A stretch of 64,000 bases of DNA, from positions 3,151,001 through 3,215,000 of the forward strand of contig NZ_OX352320.1 in assembly GCF_947090785.1 (NCBI RefSeq), written 5' to 3'. The position numbers and the translations under genes were made by a program. Positions 52,268-61,565 of the stretch are shown piece by piece; position 1 is the first letter of the stretch; every line of letters begins with the position of its first letter. The notes beneath the pieces are model-generated. The model ran no database searches and had not been told where the DNA came from. It saw only the letters and a program-made list of their open reading frames with translations. The stretch comes from Rheinheimera sp. MM224 (GTDB taxonomy: Bacteria; Pseudomonadota; Gammaproteobacteria; Enterobacterales; Alteromonadaceae).

Positions 52268-53320
52268 ATGGATCAACTACTTATGCAACCATGGAACGAA
52301 CGTTTCCCCCGTTTAGCGCAGCTGCATTTTGCGCAGTGGTGTTATTTACTGGCCACTGTGTTTTTTCTGTTGTTTTTGCTACTGGGTGCGGACAACTATG
52401 TTTTCGCAAAGATTGGCTCAGTGTTACTGCTGCTGGCAACAGCTAAAGAGATGTGGCAACGATTTGCGATTTGGTGGCATAGCCTGCTGGGCAAAGCCTG
52501 TATTCTGACCTTTTACGCCATAGTACTGAATTTCTCTTTTGCTTATGCCGAATCTATTGTCAACGGCGTGATTGGCATCAGGCCCAATGTGGTGCCTTAT
52601 AGCGTCAACTTAGCTGCGTTGTTACTAGCCCCTGCCTGGACTTTAATTGGCAGTATGCTGACTCTACAGTTTTACTCCATGCTGCATTTATTTAAAGTCA
52701 TGTTGTTATTGATGCTGCGGCCTTTTGGAGTTCCGTCCAAACATCTGCTGGATGACGAAGTCTTTCCGGTCTGGACTTTAGTCGCTCGCATTATTTATTT
52801 GCCTGTAGTCACCATCATTTTAACTTTCACCTTAGCCAGCTATTTCAGCGGTCATCCGGAGCAATTTTTAAATTGGGGAGAAACCGGACAACAACAGCAA
52901 AACACCGCTGAAGCTGTGCAAAAACAAGTGGAAGAAATAGAAAAACGCGAAGCAGAATTGCAGCAACAGCAGCCAAAAGGCCCTCACACCAAAGTCCCTG
53001 AGTTTCAGGTATTTATCGATGATGGCTATATAATGGGCGATCGCGGTTTTAAACTTCCCACTATGCTGTGGTTAAATAAACTGGTGGCGTCTTTTAACTA
53101 CCATATCGAAAGTATGGGCGCCTCCAGTTGCAAACTCACTCCACCTGAACATCTGGTGCATATCAACGATTACGAAGTACTGGTCATCACACCTGATGCT
53201 ACTCAGCCTGTAGGGTACAGCTACAAAGTGCGGGTCTGTGACTCACCAGCTTTTCCTGCTGGCGTGACAGGCCGGGCTTTACTTCCGTCCACTCAGGCTG
53301 AAACACCAGAACAGAGATAA
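52268..53320 (+). CDS. Hypothetical membrane protein with coiled coil
   Basis: A 350-residue protein with five or six hydrophobic helices in the first 200 residues, a Gln/Glu-rich coiled coil (about 205-240: QQQQNTAEAVQKQVEEIEKRE), and a soluble C-terminal domain with two cysteines. I do not recognise the family. It is divergent from the S46 peptidase and has its own terminator. Confidence 0.65.
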   Translation: MDQLLMQPWNERFPRLAQLHFAQWCYLLATVFFLLFLLLGADNYVFAKIGSVLLLLATAKEMWQRFAIWWHSLLGKACILTFYAIVLNFSFAYAESIVNGVIGIRPNVVPYSVNLAALLLAPAWTLIGSMLTLQFYSMLHLFKVMLLLMLRPFGVPSKHLLDDEVFPVWTLVARIIYLPVVTIILTFTLASYFSGHPEQFLNWGETGQQQQNTAEAVQKQVEEIEKREAELQQQQPKGPHTKVPEFQVFIDDGYIMGDRGFKLPTMLWLNKLVASFNYHIESMGASSCKLTPPEHLVHINDYEVLVITPDATQPVGYSYKVRVCDSPAFPAGVTGRALLPSTQAETPEQR

Positions 53321-53330
53321 CCAGAAATAC

Positions 53331-53360
53331 AAAGGCCGGATATAACTCCGGCCTTTGTCT
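53331..53360. terminator. Bidirectional terminator between the membrane protein and POT genes
   Basis: A perfect 10-bp stem (AAAGGCCGGA / TCCGGCCTTT) with a 6-base loop lies between convergent genes. The T stretch is short on both sides. Confidence 0.8.
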
Positions 53361-53379
53361 GCGTGCGTAGTTTAAATAA

Positions 53380-54972
53380 TCAATCGTTTTGCGCCTGACG
53401 AATTTGTTTATTTAACAGAGGAGTTAAGGCAAACATAAAGATGGCGCAGCCCACACCTACCCAACCCAGAATAGAAAACACATCGGCATAAATAGCCAAG
53501 GCTGTGCCTGTGTCCGTACCTGCAGGCATCGAAGCTAAGGTACCAAAACGGCCAGCCAACATTTCACCGAAGGCCGAAGCTAAAAACCAGACGCCCATCA
53601 TCAGGCTAACCACGCGGCTAACGGACAAGGTAGTGACGGCCGATAAACCTATAGGGGATAACACCATCTCACCAATTTCCAGCACCAGATAAGCCAGAAT
53701 AAACCACCAGAAACCAGCTAAACCGTTGGCTTCAGGGTTAAGCGCTGCGTATTGCAACACAAAGTGCGCAAGACCTGCGAATAACAAACCAAAACCAAAT
53801 TTGGCAGGGGCTGACGGGTTCCAGCCTTTTTTATCCAACACAGGCCAGAGCCAGGCAAAAGGAATAGCCAAAGCAAAAATAAACAACGCCCCCACTGAGG
53901 TTAATTGCGAAGCGTTAGGAGTAAAGTCGCTGACTAAAAGGTTGAAAGTGTAGCTGTTCATCACTCGGTCGGAAAACGCCAGCCAGGTGCCGTAGGTTTG
54001 TTCGTACAATCCCCAGAACACAGCGGAGATGCCAATCAACACCATCAGCACTATCATATTGGCGCGTTCAACTTTGCTGCATTCTACAAAAATAAACTTA
54101 AACCACCAGATGAGTAAAGCGATGGTCATCAGAATAGCCACCACTTCAGTGGCCGTAATTTCTGTGCCTTCAGCCAGGCCTAAAATGGCAGCCAAAGCGC
54201 CAAAGTCAAAACGGGTTTGTAGAATTTGCTGGACCACAATAACGCCAACCAAAGCACCGATATAAATCAGCGTTTCGCGGCGAATACCAAAACGTTTTTC
54301 TTCCAAAAGCTCTGGACGACCTGGTTCAGCCTGGCCTTGTAAATGTTTGGTTTGGGTAACAAACACCAATAAACCTAAAATCAAGCCGATGCCCGCAGAG
54401 CCAAAGCCATATTCCCAGCCATATTCAATACCGACCCAGCCGACAAACAAACTGGAGATAAAGGCGCCCATATTGATGCCCATATAAAACACGGTAAAAG
54501 CTGAGTCGCGGCGTGGATCGTTATCTTCGTATAAGCGCCCTACTATGGTGGAAATATTGGGCTTTAAAAAACCTACACCTACAGCCACCAATGCCAGCGA
54601 CAAATACATAATTTGCACTGCAACATTGTCAAAGCCCATCTCTGGTGTAGCAGCATGACCTCGATAGGCCATACCCAGCATACCCACAGCCATTAAAGCG
54701 CCACCAAAGGTGACGGCTTTTCGCATACCGAGGTATTTATCTGCCAACAATCCGCCGACCACAGGCAAGGCATAGGCTAAACCGGCATAAGTACCGAGCA
54801 GGATGTAACCGTCGTTATCAGAAAATAAATGGTGTTTGGTCAGGTATAAAAACAACAGGGCTTTTAAGCCGTAGAAAGCAAAACGTTCCCACATTTCTGT
54901 GAAAAAGCAGACATAAAGGCCAACAGGATGGCCCAACAGCTGTCGCTGTACAGGAAGAGTTGTAGTAGTCAT
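53380..54972 (-). CDS. POT-family proton-dependent oligopeptide transporter
   Basis: A 530-residue inner-membrane transporter for di- and tripeptides. FFTEMWERFAFYGLKA carries the ExxER proton-coupling motif, GGLLADKYLGMRKAV is the MFS signature, and 12-14 helices are visible. It resembles DtpA/YdgR and YjdL types. The S46 dipeptidyl peptidase nearby would supply dipeptides. Confidence 0.94.
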   Translation of the reverse strand: MTTTTLPVQRQLLGHPVGLYVCFFTEMWERFAFYGLKALLFLYLTKHHLFSDNDGYILLGTYAGLAYALPVVGGLLADKYLGMRKAVTFGGALMAVGMLGMAYRGHAATPEMGFDNVAVQIMYLSLALVAVGVGFLKPNISTIVGRLYEDNDPRRDSAFTVFYMGINMGAFISSLFVGWVGIEYGWEYGFGSAGIGLILGLLVFVTQTKHLQGQAEPGRPELLEEKRFGIRRETLIYIGALVGVIVVQQILQTRFDFGALAAILGLAEGTEITATEVVAILMTIALLIWWFKFIFVECSKVERANMIVLMVLIGISAVFWGLYEQTYGTWLAFSDRVMNSYTFNLLVSDFTPNASQLTSVGALFIFALAIPFAWLWPVLDKKGWNPSAPAKFGFGLLFAGLAHFVLQYAALNPEANGLAGFWWFILAYLVLEIGEMVLSPIGLSAVTTLSVSRVVSLMMGVWFLASAFGEMLAGRFGTLASMPAGTDTGTALAIYADVFSILGWVGVGCAIFMFALTPLLNKQIRQAQND

Positions 54973-55221
54973 AGGGATCCGCGGATACTGTAGTTATTAG
55001 TTATGTATTATAAAAACGGCCTTATTAAAGCTGTTGCCAGCCGACTCAGCAAGCTTTTCCTGCCAGTCATTCAGCAAAGCCAGCGGCGAAATTCACTATT
55101 AAATGGTGATTTTTACTGTTCAACTTCCAAGTTAAAAACCTATACCACTGATTTATATAACAATTAAAACTGGCCTTAATCTTGTAACCCTTTTGGCATA
55201 AGTGAAAAAAGGAGAACGACC

Positions 55222-55632
55222 ATGGGTGCTTTAAGGCTGATATTTAATCTGTTTTGGTTTGTAATGGGTGGCTTTTTAATGGGGTTGGCCTGGTGGTGTA
55301 TTGGCTTGCTGTGTTTTTTAAGTATTGTGTTTATTCCTTTTGGCCGCGCCTGTTTTGTGATTGGTGAAATGGCGTTCTGGCCTTTTGGCAACGAACATGT
55401 CAATCGCGAACGTTTAAACCGCATTTCCGATATAGGCACTGGCCCGCTGGGTTTTGTTGGTAATGTGATTTGGTTTGTATTTGCCGGTTTCTGGCTGGCG
55501 TTGGGTCATTTGTTCCATGCCGTGGCGTGTTTTATCACCATCATCGGCATTCCATTTGGCTTAGCTCACTTAAAACTGGCAACTTTAAGTCTGGCGCCTA
55601 TAGGCCGTACAGTGGTCAATAAAGCCTACTAA
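55222..55632 (+). CDS. YccF-domain membrane protein
   Basis: A 136-residue protein with a duplicated YccF unit: LIFNLFWFVMGGFLMGLAWWCIGLLCFLSIVFIPFG is repeated as VGNVIWFVFAGFWLALGHLFHAVACFITIIGIPFG, each followed by an amphipathic basic or hydrophobic turn. Four hydrophobic helices result. YccF is a common conserved inner-membrane protein of unknown function. GGAG lies upstream. Confidence 0.9.
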   Translation: MGALRLIFNLFWFVMGGFLMGLAWWCIGLLCFLSIVFIPFGRACFVIGEMAFWPFGNEHVNRERLNRISDIGTGPLGFVGNVIWFVFAGFWLALGHLFHAVACFITIIGIPFGLAHLKLATLSLAPIGRTVVNKAY

Positions 55633-55696
55633 CTTTAATGAAAGAATTTGAGCGGGGCACTGGTCTTCTTGGCGTTCATTAATCGGAGAGTCGCCA

Positions 55697-56554
55697 GTGA
55701 AGAAGTCAGTGCCCTTATTATCTGTTGTCGTTATTGCTTGTATCAGCCTGAGTTTTGCACTGCTGGCGTTATCCAGTTTCACAGGAGTAGATGCTGGGCT
55801 GGTGAAAATTCTTGGCTTTTACCAATTCAATAAAGAAGCGGATCTGCCACTGGTCCGGCAGTTAAGTTCCATTTTGTTTGGCCTGCTTGCGCTACTGCCC
55901 TGGCTGACTTTGCGCTATGGCTCACTGAAAAAACTTCTGGCTTTGTTATTGCTGCTTTGTGCTATTCCACCTTTAGTGTCGCTGACGGGCTCTATCCACT
56001 GGATTGAAAGTTTGGGTGGTTTCCCTGCTATTGGTTCTGGTCAGGGCATTATTAAATATGCTGCTTTATTGGCTTTGGCCTGGTACTTCTGGCGACCAGA
56101 GAGCAAGGTGCAACACTGGGTGCAATACGCTCCTGTGGCTTTAGTTTTGGTATGGATTGGCGGTATGAAGTTCACTCAGATTGAAGCTGAAGGTATAGTG
56201 GATCTGGTGCAAAGCTCACCACTTATGAGCTGGTTGTATCTGCTGTTTGATCTACAAACCACATCCAATTTGATAGGGATTTATGATCTGTTGGCGCTGC
56301 TGCTGTTAGGTGCAGGTTTGCAGTACCGCTGGTTGTTTTTACCAGGCTGGCTAATGTGTCTGGCGGTATTTTTGACCACTCAAAGTTTTCTGCTGAGCTT
56401 TCCCGGCGCATTTTCGGCCAATGGACTACTGACAGCTTCAGGCCAGTTTTTAATCAAAGATTTATGGTTTATTGCCTCTATGCTGTTGTTACTGAACTGG
56501 TATTTCACTGCAGATTTCACTGCAAAAAGGCAACAGCAGATCAGCCAGAGCTAG
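55697..56554 (+). CDS. DUF417 (YkgB-like) membrane protein
   Basis: A 285-residue protein with seven to eight hydrophobic helices. The DUF417 core is LVWIGGMKFTQIEAEGIVDLVQSSPLMSW, and ASGQFLIKDLWFIASML is the conserved C-terminal part. It is longer than E. coli YkgB because of an N-terminal helical extension. Start is GTG 55697 with GGAG eight bases upstream. Function unknown; related YkgB is stress-inducible. Confidence 0.85.
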   Translation: MKKSVPLLSVVVIACISLSFALLALSSFTGVDAGLVKILGFYQFNKEADLPLVRQLSSILFGLLALLPWLTLRYGSLKKLLALLLLLCAIPPLVSLTGSIHWIESLGGFPAIGSGQGIIKYAALLALAWYFWRPESKVQHWVQYAPVALVLVWIGGMKFTQIEAEGIVDLVQSSPLMSWLYLLFDLQTTSNLIGIYDLLALLLLGAGLQYRWLFLPGWLMCLAVFLTTQSFLLSFPGAFSANGLLTASGQFLIKDLWFIASMLLLLNWYFTADFTAKRQQQISQS

Positions 56555-56729
56555 CTTCGGTTTTAGTATCAGCATCAGAACCCTGGGCCAACCAGGCTTT
56601 TTGCTGGGCGCGGTAATAATCCCAGACACAAGGGCAACAGCTGCCGCTGCCACAACAATCGCTGCTCTCTGGTGCTACAGGTTCTTCGGTGGGGATACGC
56701 AGCCGAATACCGTCAATAGTGGTAAACAT
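56541..56729 (-). CDS. Oxidoreductase-like domain small protein
   Basis: A 62-residue protein with the motif SDCCGSGSCCPCVWDYYRAQQKAW, the bacterial Oxidored-like N-terminal family, whose cysteine cluster may bind metal or an Fe-S centre. ATG 56729 has GGAG six bases upstream, while the longer frame has no ribosome site. Convergent with the DUF417 gene and overlapping its end by 14 bases. Confidence 0.8.
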   Translation of the reverse strand: MFTTIDGIRLRIPTEEPVAPESSDCCGSGSCCPCVWDYYRAQQKAWLAQGSDADTKTEASSG

Positions 56730-56814
56730 GAAAAACTCCGGCAAAAAAGGCGGCGGCATTGTAGCATTGTGCTTTAACATTCAGCCACTGATGTGCTTTT
56801 AAAGCAGAGATTTG

Positions 56815-57162
56815 ATGCAGCAACAAAGCCCTTCTAAACAACAAAAAATCTGGCAAACGGTGTTACAAATTCCGGCTGGGAAAATTGCCAGTTATGGTCA
56901 GATAGCCGATTTAGCGGGTTTGCCCGGCCGTGCCCGCTTAGTGGGAAAAACACTGGGGTTAGCACCGGATGAACTGCAACTGCCCTGGTACAGAGTGATG
57001 CGTTCTGGTGGTCAGCTGGCTTTTGTGGCTGGTACACCTCAAGCTTTAGCACAACAACAATTGCTGCTGGCCGAAGGTGTGATAGTACGTAATGGCCGGG
57101 TGGCCAAAGATTTCTGGTGGCAACCCGATTTATCAGAACTGCTCTTTAAACTGCAGTATTAG
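56815..57162 (+). CDS. Alkyltransferase-like protein (ATL, MGMT family)
   Basis: A 115-residue DNA-repair protein with the MGMT DNA-binding wing (IASYGQIADLAGLPGRARLVG, with the flipping Tyr and Arg), but with PWYR at 57-60 where the alkyl-accepting PCHR cysteine stands in methyltransferases. Such ATLs bind O6-alkylguanine and hand it to nucleotide excision repair. Tyr in place of the usual His (PWHR) is a small variation. The stop overlaps the convergent ZIP gene. Confidence 0.9.
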   Translation: MQQQSPSKQQKIWQTVLQIPAGKIASYGQIADLAGLPGRARLVGKTLGLAPDELQLPWYRVMRSGGQLAFVAGTPQALAQQQLLLAEGVIVRNGRVAKDFWWQPDLSELLFKLQY

Positions 57163-57869
57163 TGATACATATAACCCAACATACCAGTGACAAAACCTGC
57201 AATAGCTCCCATCGGAGGAGCCCAGTGCTGCTCTAACCTGACCTGTGGCGCTATATCCTGAAACAGCGAATACAAAATACCACCAGCTGCAAACAACATA
57301 ATCATAGCCACCAGAGCCGGTGATTCTGCCAGCCAGAAATAACCAATCAGCCCCGCAAGCGGACCAAAACATGCCATAGCTGTGAAACTTGCTACTATGA
57401 CCCAGCCTGAATAAGTCGAAAATTGTCTGAGTTCACGGTAAGCGTTAAAGCCTTCAGGGACATTTTGCAGCGCAATTAAAGCCCCCAGTAATAAAGCCTG
57501 AGAGCCGCCTGCCGCAACAGCTGCACCTAAAGCCAATGATTCAGGTAAAAAATCTGCCAGCATGGCCATCAGTTGACTGGCAGAGGTTTGGTGTTTGCTG
57601 AGCCAGATATCCAGCAACATAAAAACAGCAGCGCCGCCAATAAACCAGCTACAAGCCACCACAGGTGAGAGTGCCTTCATGCCTTCGGGAACCAGCACTA
57701 AAGCAATAGCAGATAACAAGGCACCTGCACCAAAAGCCATAATGCTGTGCCTGAACTCTTGTTCCAGCCAATCCGACTGAATATGCTCAAACTTAGCCAG
57801 CAAAGCCCCTAAAGGCATAGCAAGCCCTGTAGCCAAAGTGAGCAGAATTACATTGAGTAGATCTGACAT
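57159..57869 (-). CDS. ZIP-family metal transporter
   Basis: A 236-residue inner-membrane protein with about seven helices. The helix IV-V region has SLALGAAVAAGG and ALQNVPEGFNAY, where PEG is the family motif and Asn and Glu would bind metal. It is probably a zinc or iron uptake transporter. It is the last gene of a minus-strand run with 2H-phosphoesterase, EamA and MFS genes. Confidence 0.88.
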   Translation of the reverse strand: MSDLLNVILLTLATGLAMPLGALLAKFEHIQSDWLEQEFRHSIMAFGAGALLSAIALVLVPEGMKALSPVVACSWFIGGAAVFMLLDIWLSKHQTSASQLMAMLADFLPESLALGAAVAAGGSQALLLGALIALQNVPEGFNAYRELRQFSTYSGWVIVASFTAMACFGPLAGLIGYFWLAESPALVAMIMLFAAGGILYSLFQDIAPQVRLEQHWAPPMGAIAGFVTGMLGYMYH

Positions 57870-57905
57870 AAGAATGACAACAACCCTGTCCTGATTTGAA
57901 TAAAA

Positions 57906-58601
57906 TCAGCCTAGCCGTAAGCGCTTGATCAGTACAGTATTTTGTTGACGCTGATACCAGTCATTGCCGACCAGTTCCAGCTCTTCAATCAGGCAACTAC
58001 CAAAATCCACTGAAGCTAATGCTTTGATTTTCTGCAGGAATAGCTCGGGATGTGCAGGCTGTTGGCTAAAACGTAACACTGTCATATGAGCCGTTTGGAT
58101 GGCATAACGCTGGTCAATCGAATGTTGCAAAGTCGATTGCCCAAAGGCAGAGCGCAGCTTTTCTCTTAACTGACTTAATTGCTGATCTTCAAAAAAGCCC
58201 TGCACCAGCACACAAGAAGGCGATGCGGTGATCCCCTGAAAATGCAGACGAAATGGGCCTGTGTTTTTAATTGCTTGTTGTACTAATTCCACATAAGCCG
58301 CTCTATCTATTTGCGATAAAGCAAAGCCTGAATAACAGGAAATCAGTGACAAAACCGTCAGATGTAAATCTGTCGCCGGATAATAATACTGCGCTGGTTC
58401 AAGCTGCATCAGCTCTGCGAGACTATGCTGGATTTGTTGTTTCACCTGCTCTGAAGGACGTGCCAACAAAGTAATACCATACCGCTTGTCATCTTTAGCA
58501 GTTAACAGAGGGTCAGTTTCAAACTGATGTTGTTCAAACTTCAGCAAAGACTGCTGCCACAAGGCCTGATAGTGCTGTTGCAGTTGCTGCTTGGCCATCA
58601 T
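57906..58601 (-). CDS. 2H phosphoesterase-like protein
   Basis: A 231-residue soluble protein with two HxTx motifs, DLHLTVLSL (His80-Thr82) and AHMTVLRF (His172-Thr174), 92 residues apart. This is the 2H phosphoesterase pattern (2'-5' RNA ligase/cyclic phosphodiesterase). The N-terminus is Gln-rich and helical. The natural substrate is unknown. Only 7 bases separate it from the upstream EamA gene. Confidence 0.82.
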   Translation of the reverse strand: MMAKQQLQQHYQALWQQSLLKFEQHQFETDPLLTAKDDKRYGITLLARPSEQVKQQIQHSLAELMQLEPAQYYYPATDLHLTVLSLISCYSGFALSQIDRAAYVELVQQAIKNTGPFRLHFQGITASPSCVLVQGFFEDQQLSQLREKLRSAFGQSTLQHSIDQRYAIQTAHMTVLRFSQQPAHPELFLQKIKALASVDFGSCLIEELELVGNDWYQRQQNTVLIKRLRLG

Positions 58602-58608
58602 CAGCTGA

Positions 58609-59490
58609 TTAAGTAAAAGCTTTGGAGCGCAATAACCAGCGCAGTGGGAGTTGGGACACCAGCATACCCAGCAACATCAGGCCACAGCCTGTCAGCGCCC
58701 TGCTACTCAACTCTTCTCCCAACATCCATACACCACCTATAGCGGCAAAAACGGTTTCTAAACTTAAGATAATGGCAGCATGGGCCGGATGGGCATGCTT
58801 TTGCGCCATCACTTGTAAGGTATAGGCAATACCCACTGACACCACACCTGCATAAAGCACCGACTTCCAGGCTAATAACGCATTAGTGACTGTGGGTGTT
58901 TCAATGCTAAAAGCCACTAACATGCTCAAGGCACCACAGACTACAAATTGCAGACAAGCCAATAAAATAGGCGGCACTTTTTTGCTGTAGTGATCAATAG
59001 TCAGTAAATGCGCTGCCCAGAAAAATGCACCTATCAGCTGCAATAAATCGCCAAAATTCACTGAAAAGTTGTCACCAACACTCAATATATACAAACCAGA
59101 GACGGCAATAGCGCAGCCGAGCCAGATATTGCCGCTGATTTTATGTTTAAGGAAAATACCCAACAGCGGCACCAGCACTATATAAAGCCCGGTAATAAAG
59201 CCTGCATTGGCGGCTGTAGTGTATAACAGCCCGACTTGCTGCAGTGATGCAGCGATAAACAGCAGAACTCCCACTGGTAAACCAGCCCACAACAACAGCT
59301 TCCAGTCCACATCTTGTAATTTGCCCTGATGCTTATACCACCAGATCAAGGGCAATAAACTTAAAGCACCGATAAAAAAACGTATGCCATTAAAGGAATA
59401 AGGCCCTAAATGGTCCATGCCCAAACGCTGAGCAACAAAACCTAAACCCCAGATCGCAGCGGCCAGTAATAACATCAGATTGGCTTGCAT
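58609..59490 (-). CDS. EamA-family DMT transporter
   Basis: A 293-residue transporter with ten hydrophobic helices in two EamA repeats: LLLAAAIWGLGFVAQRLGMDHLGPYSFNGIRF and VVSVGIAYTLQVMAQKHAHPAHAAIILSLETVFAAI. It likely exports metabolites or amino acids. Co-directional with neighbours on both sides. Confidence 0.9.
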   Translation of the reverse strand: MQANLMLLLAAAIWGLGFVAQRLGMDHLGPYSFNGIRFFIGALSLLPLIWWYKHQGKLQDVDWKLLLWAGLPVGVLLFIAASLQQVGLLYTTAANAGFITGLYIVLVPLLGIFLKHKISGNIWLGCAIAVSGLYILSVGDNFSVNFGDLLQLIGAFFWAAHLLTIDHYSKKVPPILLACLQFVVCGALSMLVAFSIETPTVTNALLAWKSVLYAGVVSVGIAYTLQVMAQKHAHPAHAAIILSLETVFAAIGGVWMLGEELSSRALTGCGLMLLGMLVSQLPLRWLLRSKAFT

Positions 59491-59509
59491 GGTCGACTCC
59501 CTGAAAAGC

Positions 59510-60697
59510 TCATTGAAATTTTGTGCTGTAAAGCGCCGGATTAAAGCGTGTCGCCATTGCCATCAAAAGTACTGCTATAGCAGCTAATAATAACCAGCTG
59601 ATACTAAAGCTTTGGCTAAAGTCACGGATAAAACCAGCAATCAGCGGTGAAAAAGCCGCCAGCGTATAACCTATGCCCTGCACAAAAGCCGTCAGACTGG
59701 CGGCAGAGGAAGGCTGATGTTGATGATCCATAGACACAATCAAAGACAATGGAAACAAACCGCCAATACCTAAACCTAAGAGTGAAGCCCAAACTAAACC
59801 CAGCGCAGGTGCAGCCACTAAACCGGCAAAACCTGTCGCCATCAACACCAATAAAACCAACATCACAGGGCGACGATCGGCTTTACGACTGGCAAGCCAT
59901 GGGCTGATAAAACCAGATACTACTTCCATGCAAAGCAATAAACCCAGTAGCAAACCACTTTTTTGTTCACTCCAGCCCAGCTCCACATAATAAGCAGGTA
60001 ACCAAGCCAGCACACAGGTAAAAGCACAAGTGACCAGACCAAAAAACATCGCTAAGGTCCAGGCTCTGCCGTATTTACGAAAACTTAGCGGCTTTTGTTG
60101 CGACTGCACCACAGGCAAGTTTTGAATAGCGTTTTTTTGCGAAAACCACAAAACCAAAGCCACTACAGATAAAACCACCCAACCAGATAAAGCCACCCGC
60201 CAGCTTTGTGCCCAGTCAGCCCAGAATGCCGCTAAAGAAGCAGTTAAAGCAGCTCCAGCAATAATGGCAGATATATACCAGCCCATGACTAAAGGCGCTT
60301 TGGTACTGAATTTTTGTTTAATGACCCCAGGTACCACAGCCTGTACCATGGCAATACCTAAACCCGCCACTATGGCACTTAAGGTTAAATCTAAAGCGCC
60401 TACAGCCCAATAACGTTGCGCCGTGGCGGCAGCTATGGCGATGGATGCCCAAAAGATCACCTGATAAGAGCCAAACCACACCGCCAGCTGATGCGCAAAA
60501 AAGATGCCTAAACCCATCGCCAGTACAGGCAACATGGTAAGTAACGAAGCCTGAGTAAAAGACAGATGCAGTTCAGGTTGCATCAAAGGCAATAAAGGCC
60601 CGATAGAGGCCATGGAAGGCCGTAAGGTGAGAGCGATCAGCACTAAACTCAGGATCAAAATCCAGGTTTTCGTAGTAAATTTTGTGGTTTCAGTCAT
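59510..60697 (-). CDS. CynX/NimT-family MFS transporter
   Basis: A 395-residue transporter with twelve hydrophobic helices. LALTLRPSMASIGPLLPLM at the N-terminus and the GLFPLSLIVSMDHQHQPSSAASLTAFVQGIGYTLAA segment are usual in the CynX/NimT subgroup (cyanate or nitroimidazole-related). It is the first gene of the minus-strand run and divergent from the LexA-controlled imuA operon. Confidence 0.87.
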   Translation of the reverse strand: MTETTKFTTKTWILILSLVLIALTLRPSMASIGPLLPLMQPELHLSFTQASLLTMLPVLAMGLGIFFAHQLAVWFGSYQVIFWASIAIAAATAQRYWAVGALDLTLSAIVAGLGIAMVQAVVPGVIKQKFSTKAPLVMGWYISAIIAGAALTASLAAFWADWAQSWRVALSGWVVLSVVALVLWFSQKNAIQNLPVVQSQQKPLSFRKYGRAWTLAMFFGLVTCAFTCVLAWLPAYYVELGWSEQKSGLLLGLLLCMEVVSGFISPWLASRKADRRPVMLVLLVLMATGFAGLVAAPALGLVWASLLGLGIGGLFPLSLIVSMDHQHQPSSAASLTAFVQGIGYTLAAFSPLIAGFIRDFSQSFSISWLLLAAIAVLLMAMATRFNPALYSTKFQ

Positions 60698-60836
60698 ATC
60701 AGTACCAAGATGATGTAGCGCCAGAGGACACTAAAAAGCCGCGCAGATTAACATAATTCTTACGCCCTGATCGACACGAAGCAAAAGATCAGAAAACCCT
60801 GACTTTATCCTTGCGATCCAAAACAGATCTTTTATA

Positions 60837-60852
60837 CTGTTTTTATATACAG
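60837..60852. promoter_or_regulatory. LexA box (SOS operator) upstream of imuA
   Basis: CTG-TTTTTATATA-CAG fits the gammaproteobacterial LexA consensus (CTG-N10-CAG with AT-rich core). It ends 18 bases before the imuA start, over the likely promoter. Confidence 0.9.
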
Positions 60853-60870
60853 TATTTTGAGATAAAAATC

Positions 60871-61554
60871 ATGAATGCTCTGCTGCAACAACTACAGAAC
60901 AGACAACTGATCTGGCAGGCCAGTCAAACCGAAGCGCCTTATGAACATTGTCAAAGCACAGGCTTTACTGCTTTGGATCAGCTTCTGGGCGGCGGCTGGC
61001 CACAGCATAACGTCATTGAATTACAAAGCCATGGCGCTTGTGCTGAATTGCAATTGATCCAAAAAGCACTGGAAGGATCCGGATCTGAGCTGCTGCAAAT
61101 CTGGATCAATCCACCAGCCACTCTCTGCGCTGAATACCTGCTGCAACAAAAGCGGCCTTTGCATCAGGTGTTGCAACTGAATGCCCCCCGCCCAGCTGAT
61201 GCACTCTGGGCGGCAGAACTCTGCTTAAAAAGTGGCAGTTGTATGGATGTGTTGCTCTGGCAAAACAACTTAAATTTAACCCAGCTCAAACGTTTGCAGT
61301 TAGCTGCGGCACAAGGCCAAAGCCAGTTGTATTTTTTCCGTCAGGCAATGGCGGAACAACAACTGCTGCCCTGGGCTTTAAGTTTGCAACTGACTCCGGC
61401 GACGACTGGTTTACAGATCCGTATTCTGAAACGTAAAGGGGGCTGGCAACAACAGGAATTAGTGCTGCCATGGGCAGAGCTCTATCCACAGTTTATAAAG
61501 CCAGAGTTACAGCAAAAGCAGTATTCCAACCCACCTTTATCCAGAGTCAGCTGA
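60871..61554 (+). CDS. imuA: ImuA, SOS mutagenesis RecA-like protein
   Basis: A 227-residue protein of the translesion synthesis cassette. STGFTALDQLLGGGWPQHNVIEL matches the RecA/SulA-like start with a P-loop-like glycine region. I take ATG 60871 because it follows the LexA box and the upstream ATG at 60811 would precede the operator. ImuA modulates the ImuB-DnaE2 mutasome. imuB follows with an 11-base gap. Confidence 0.9.
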   Translation: MNALLQQLQNRQLIWQASQTEAPYEHCQSTGFTALDQLLGGGWPQHNVIELQSHGACAELQLIQKALEGSGSELLQIWINPPATLCAEYLLQQKRPLHQVLQLNAPRPADALWAAELCLKSGSCMDVLLWQNNLNLTQLKRLQLAAAQGQSQLYFFRQAMAEQQLLPWALSLQLTPATTGLQIRILKRKGGWQQQELVLPWAELYPQFIKPELQQKQYSNPPLSRVS

Positions 61555-61565
61555 GGCTATTCAGT

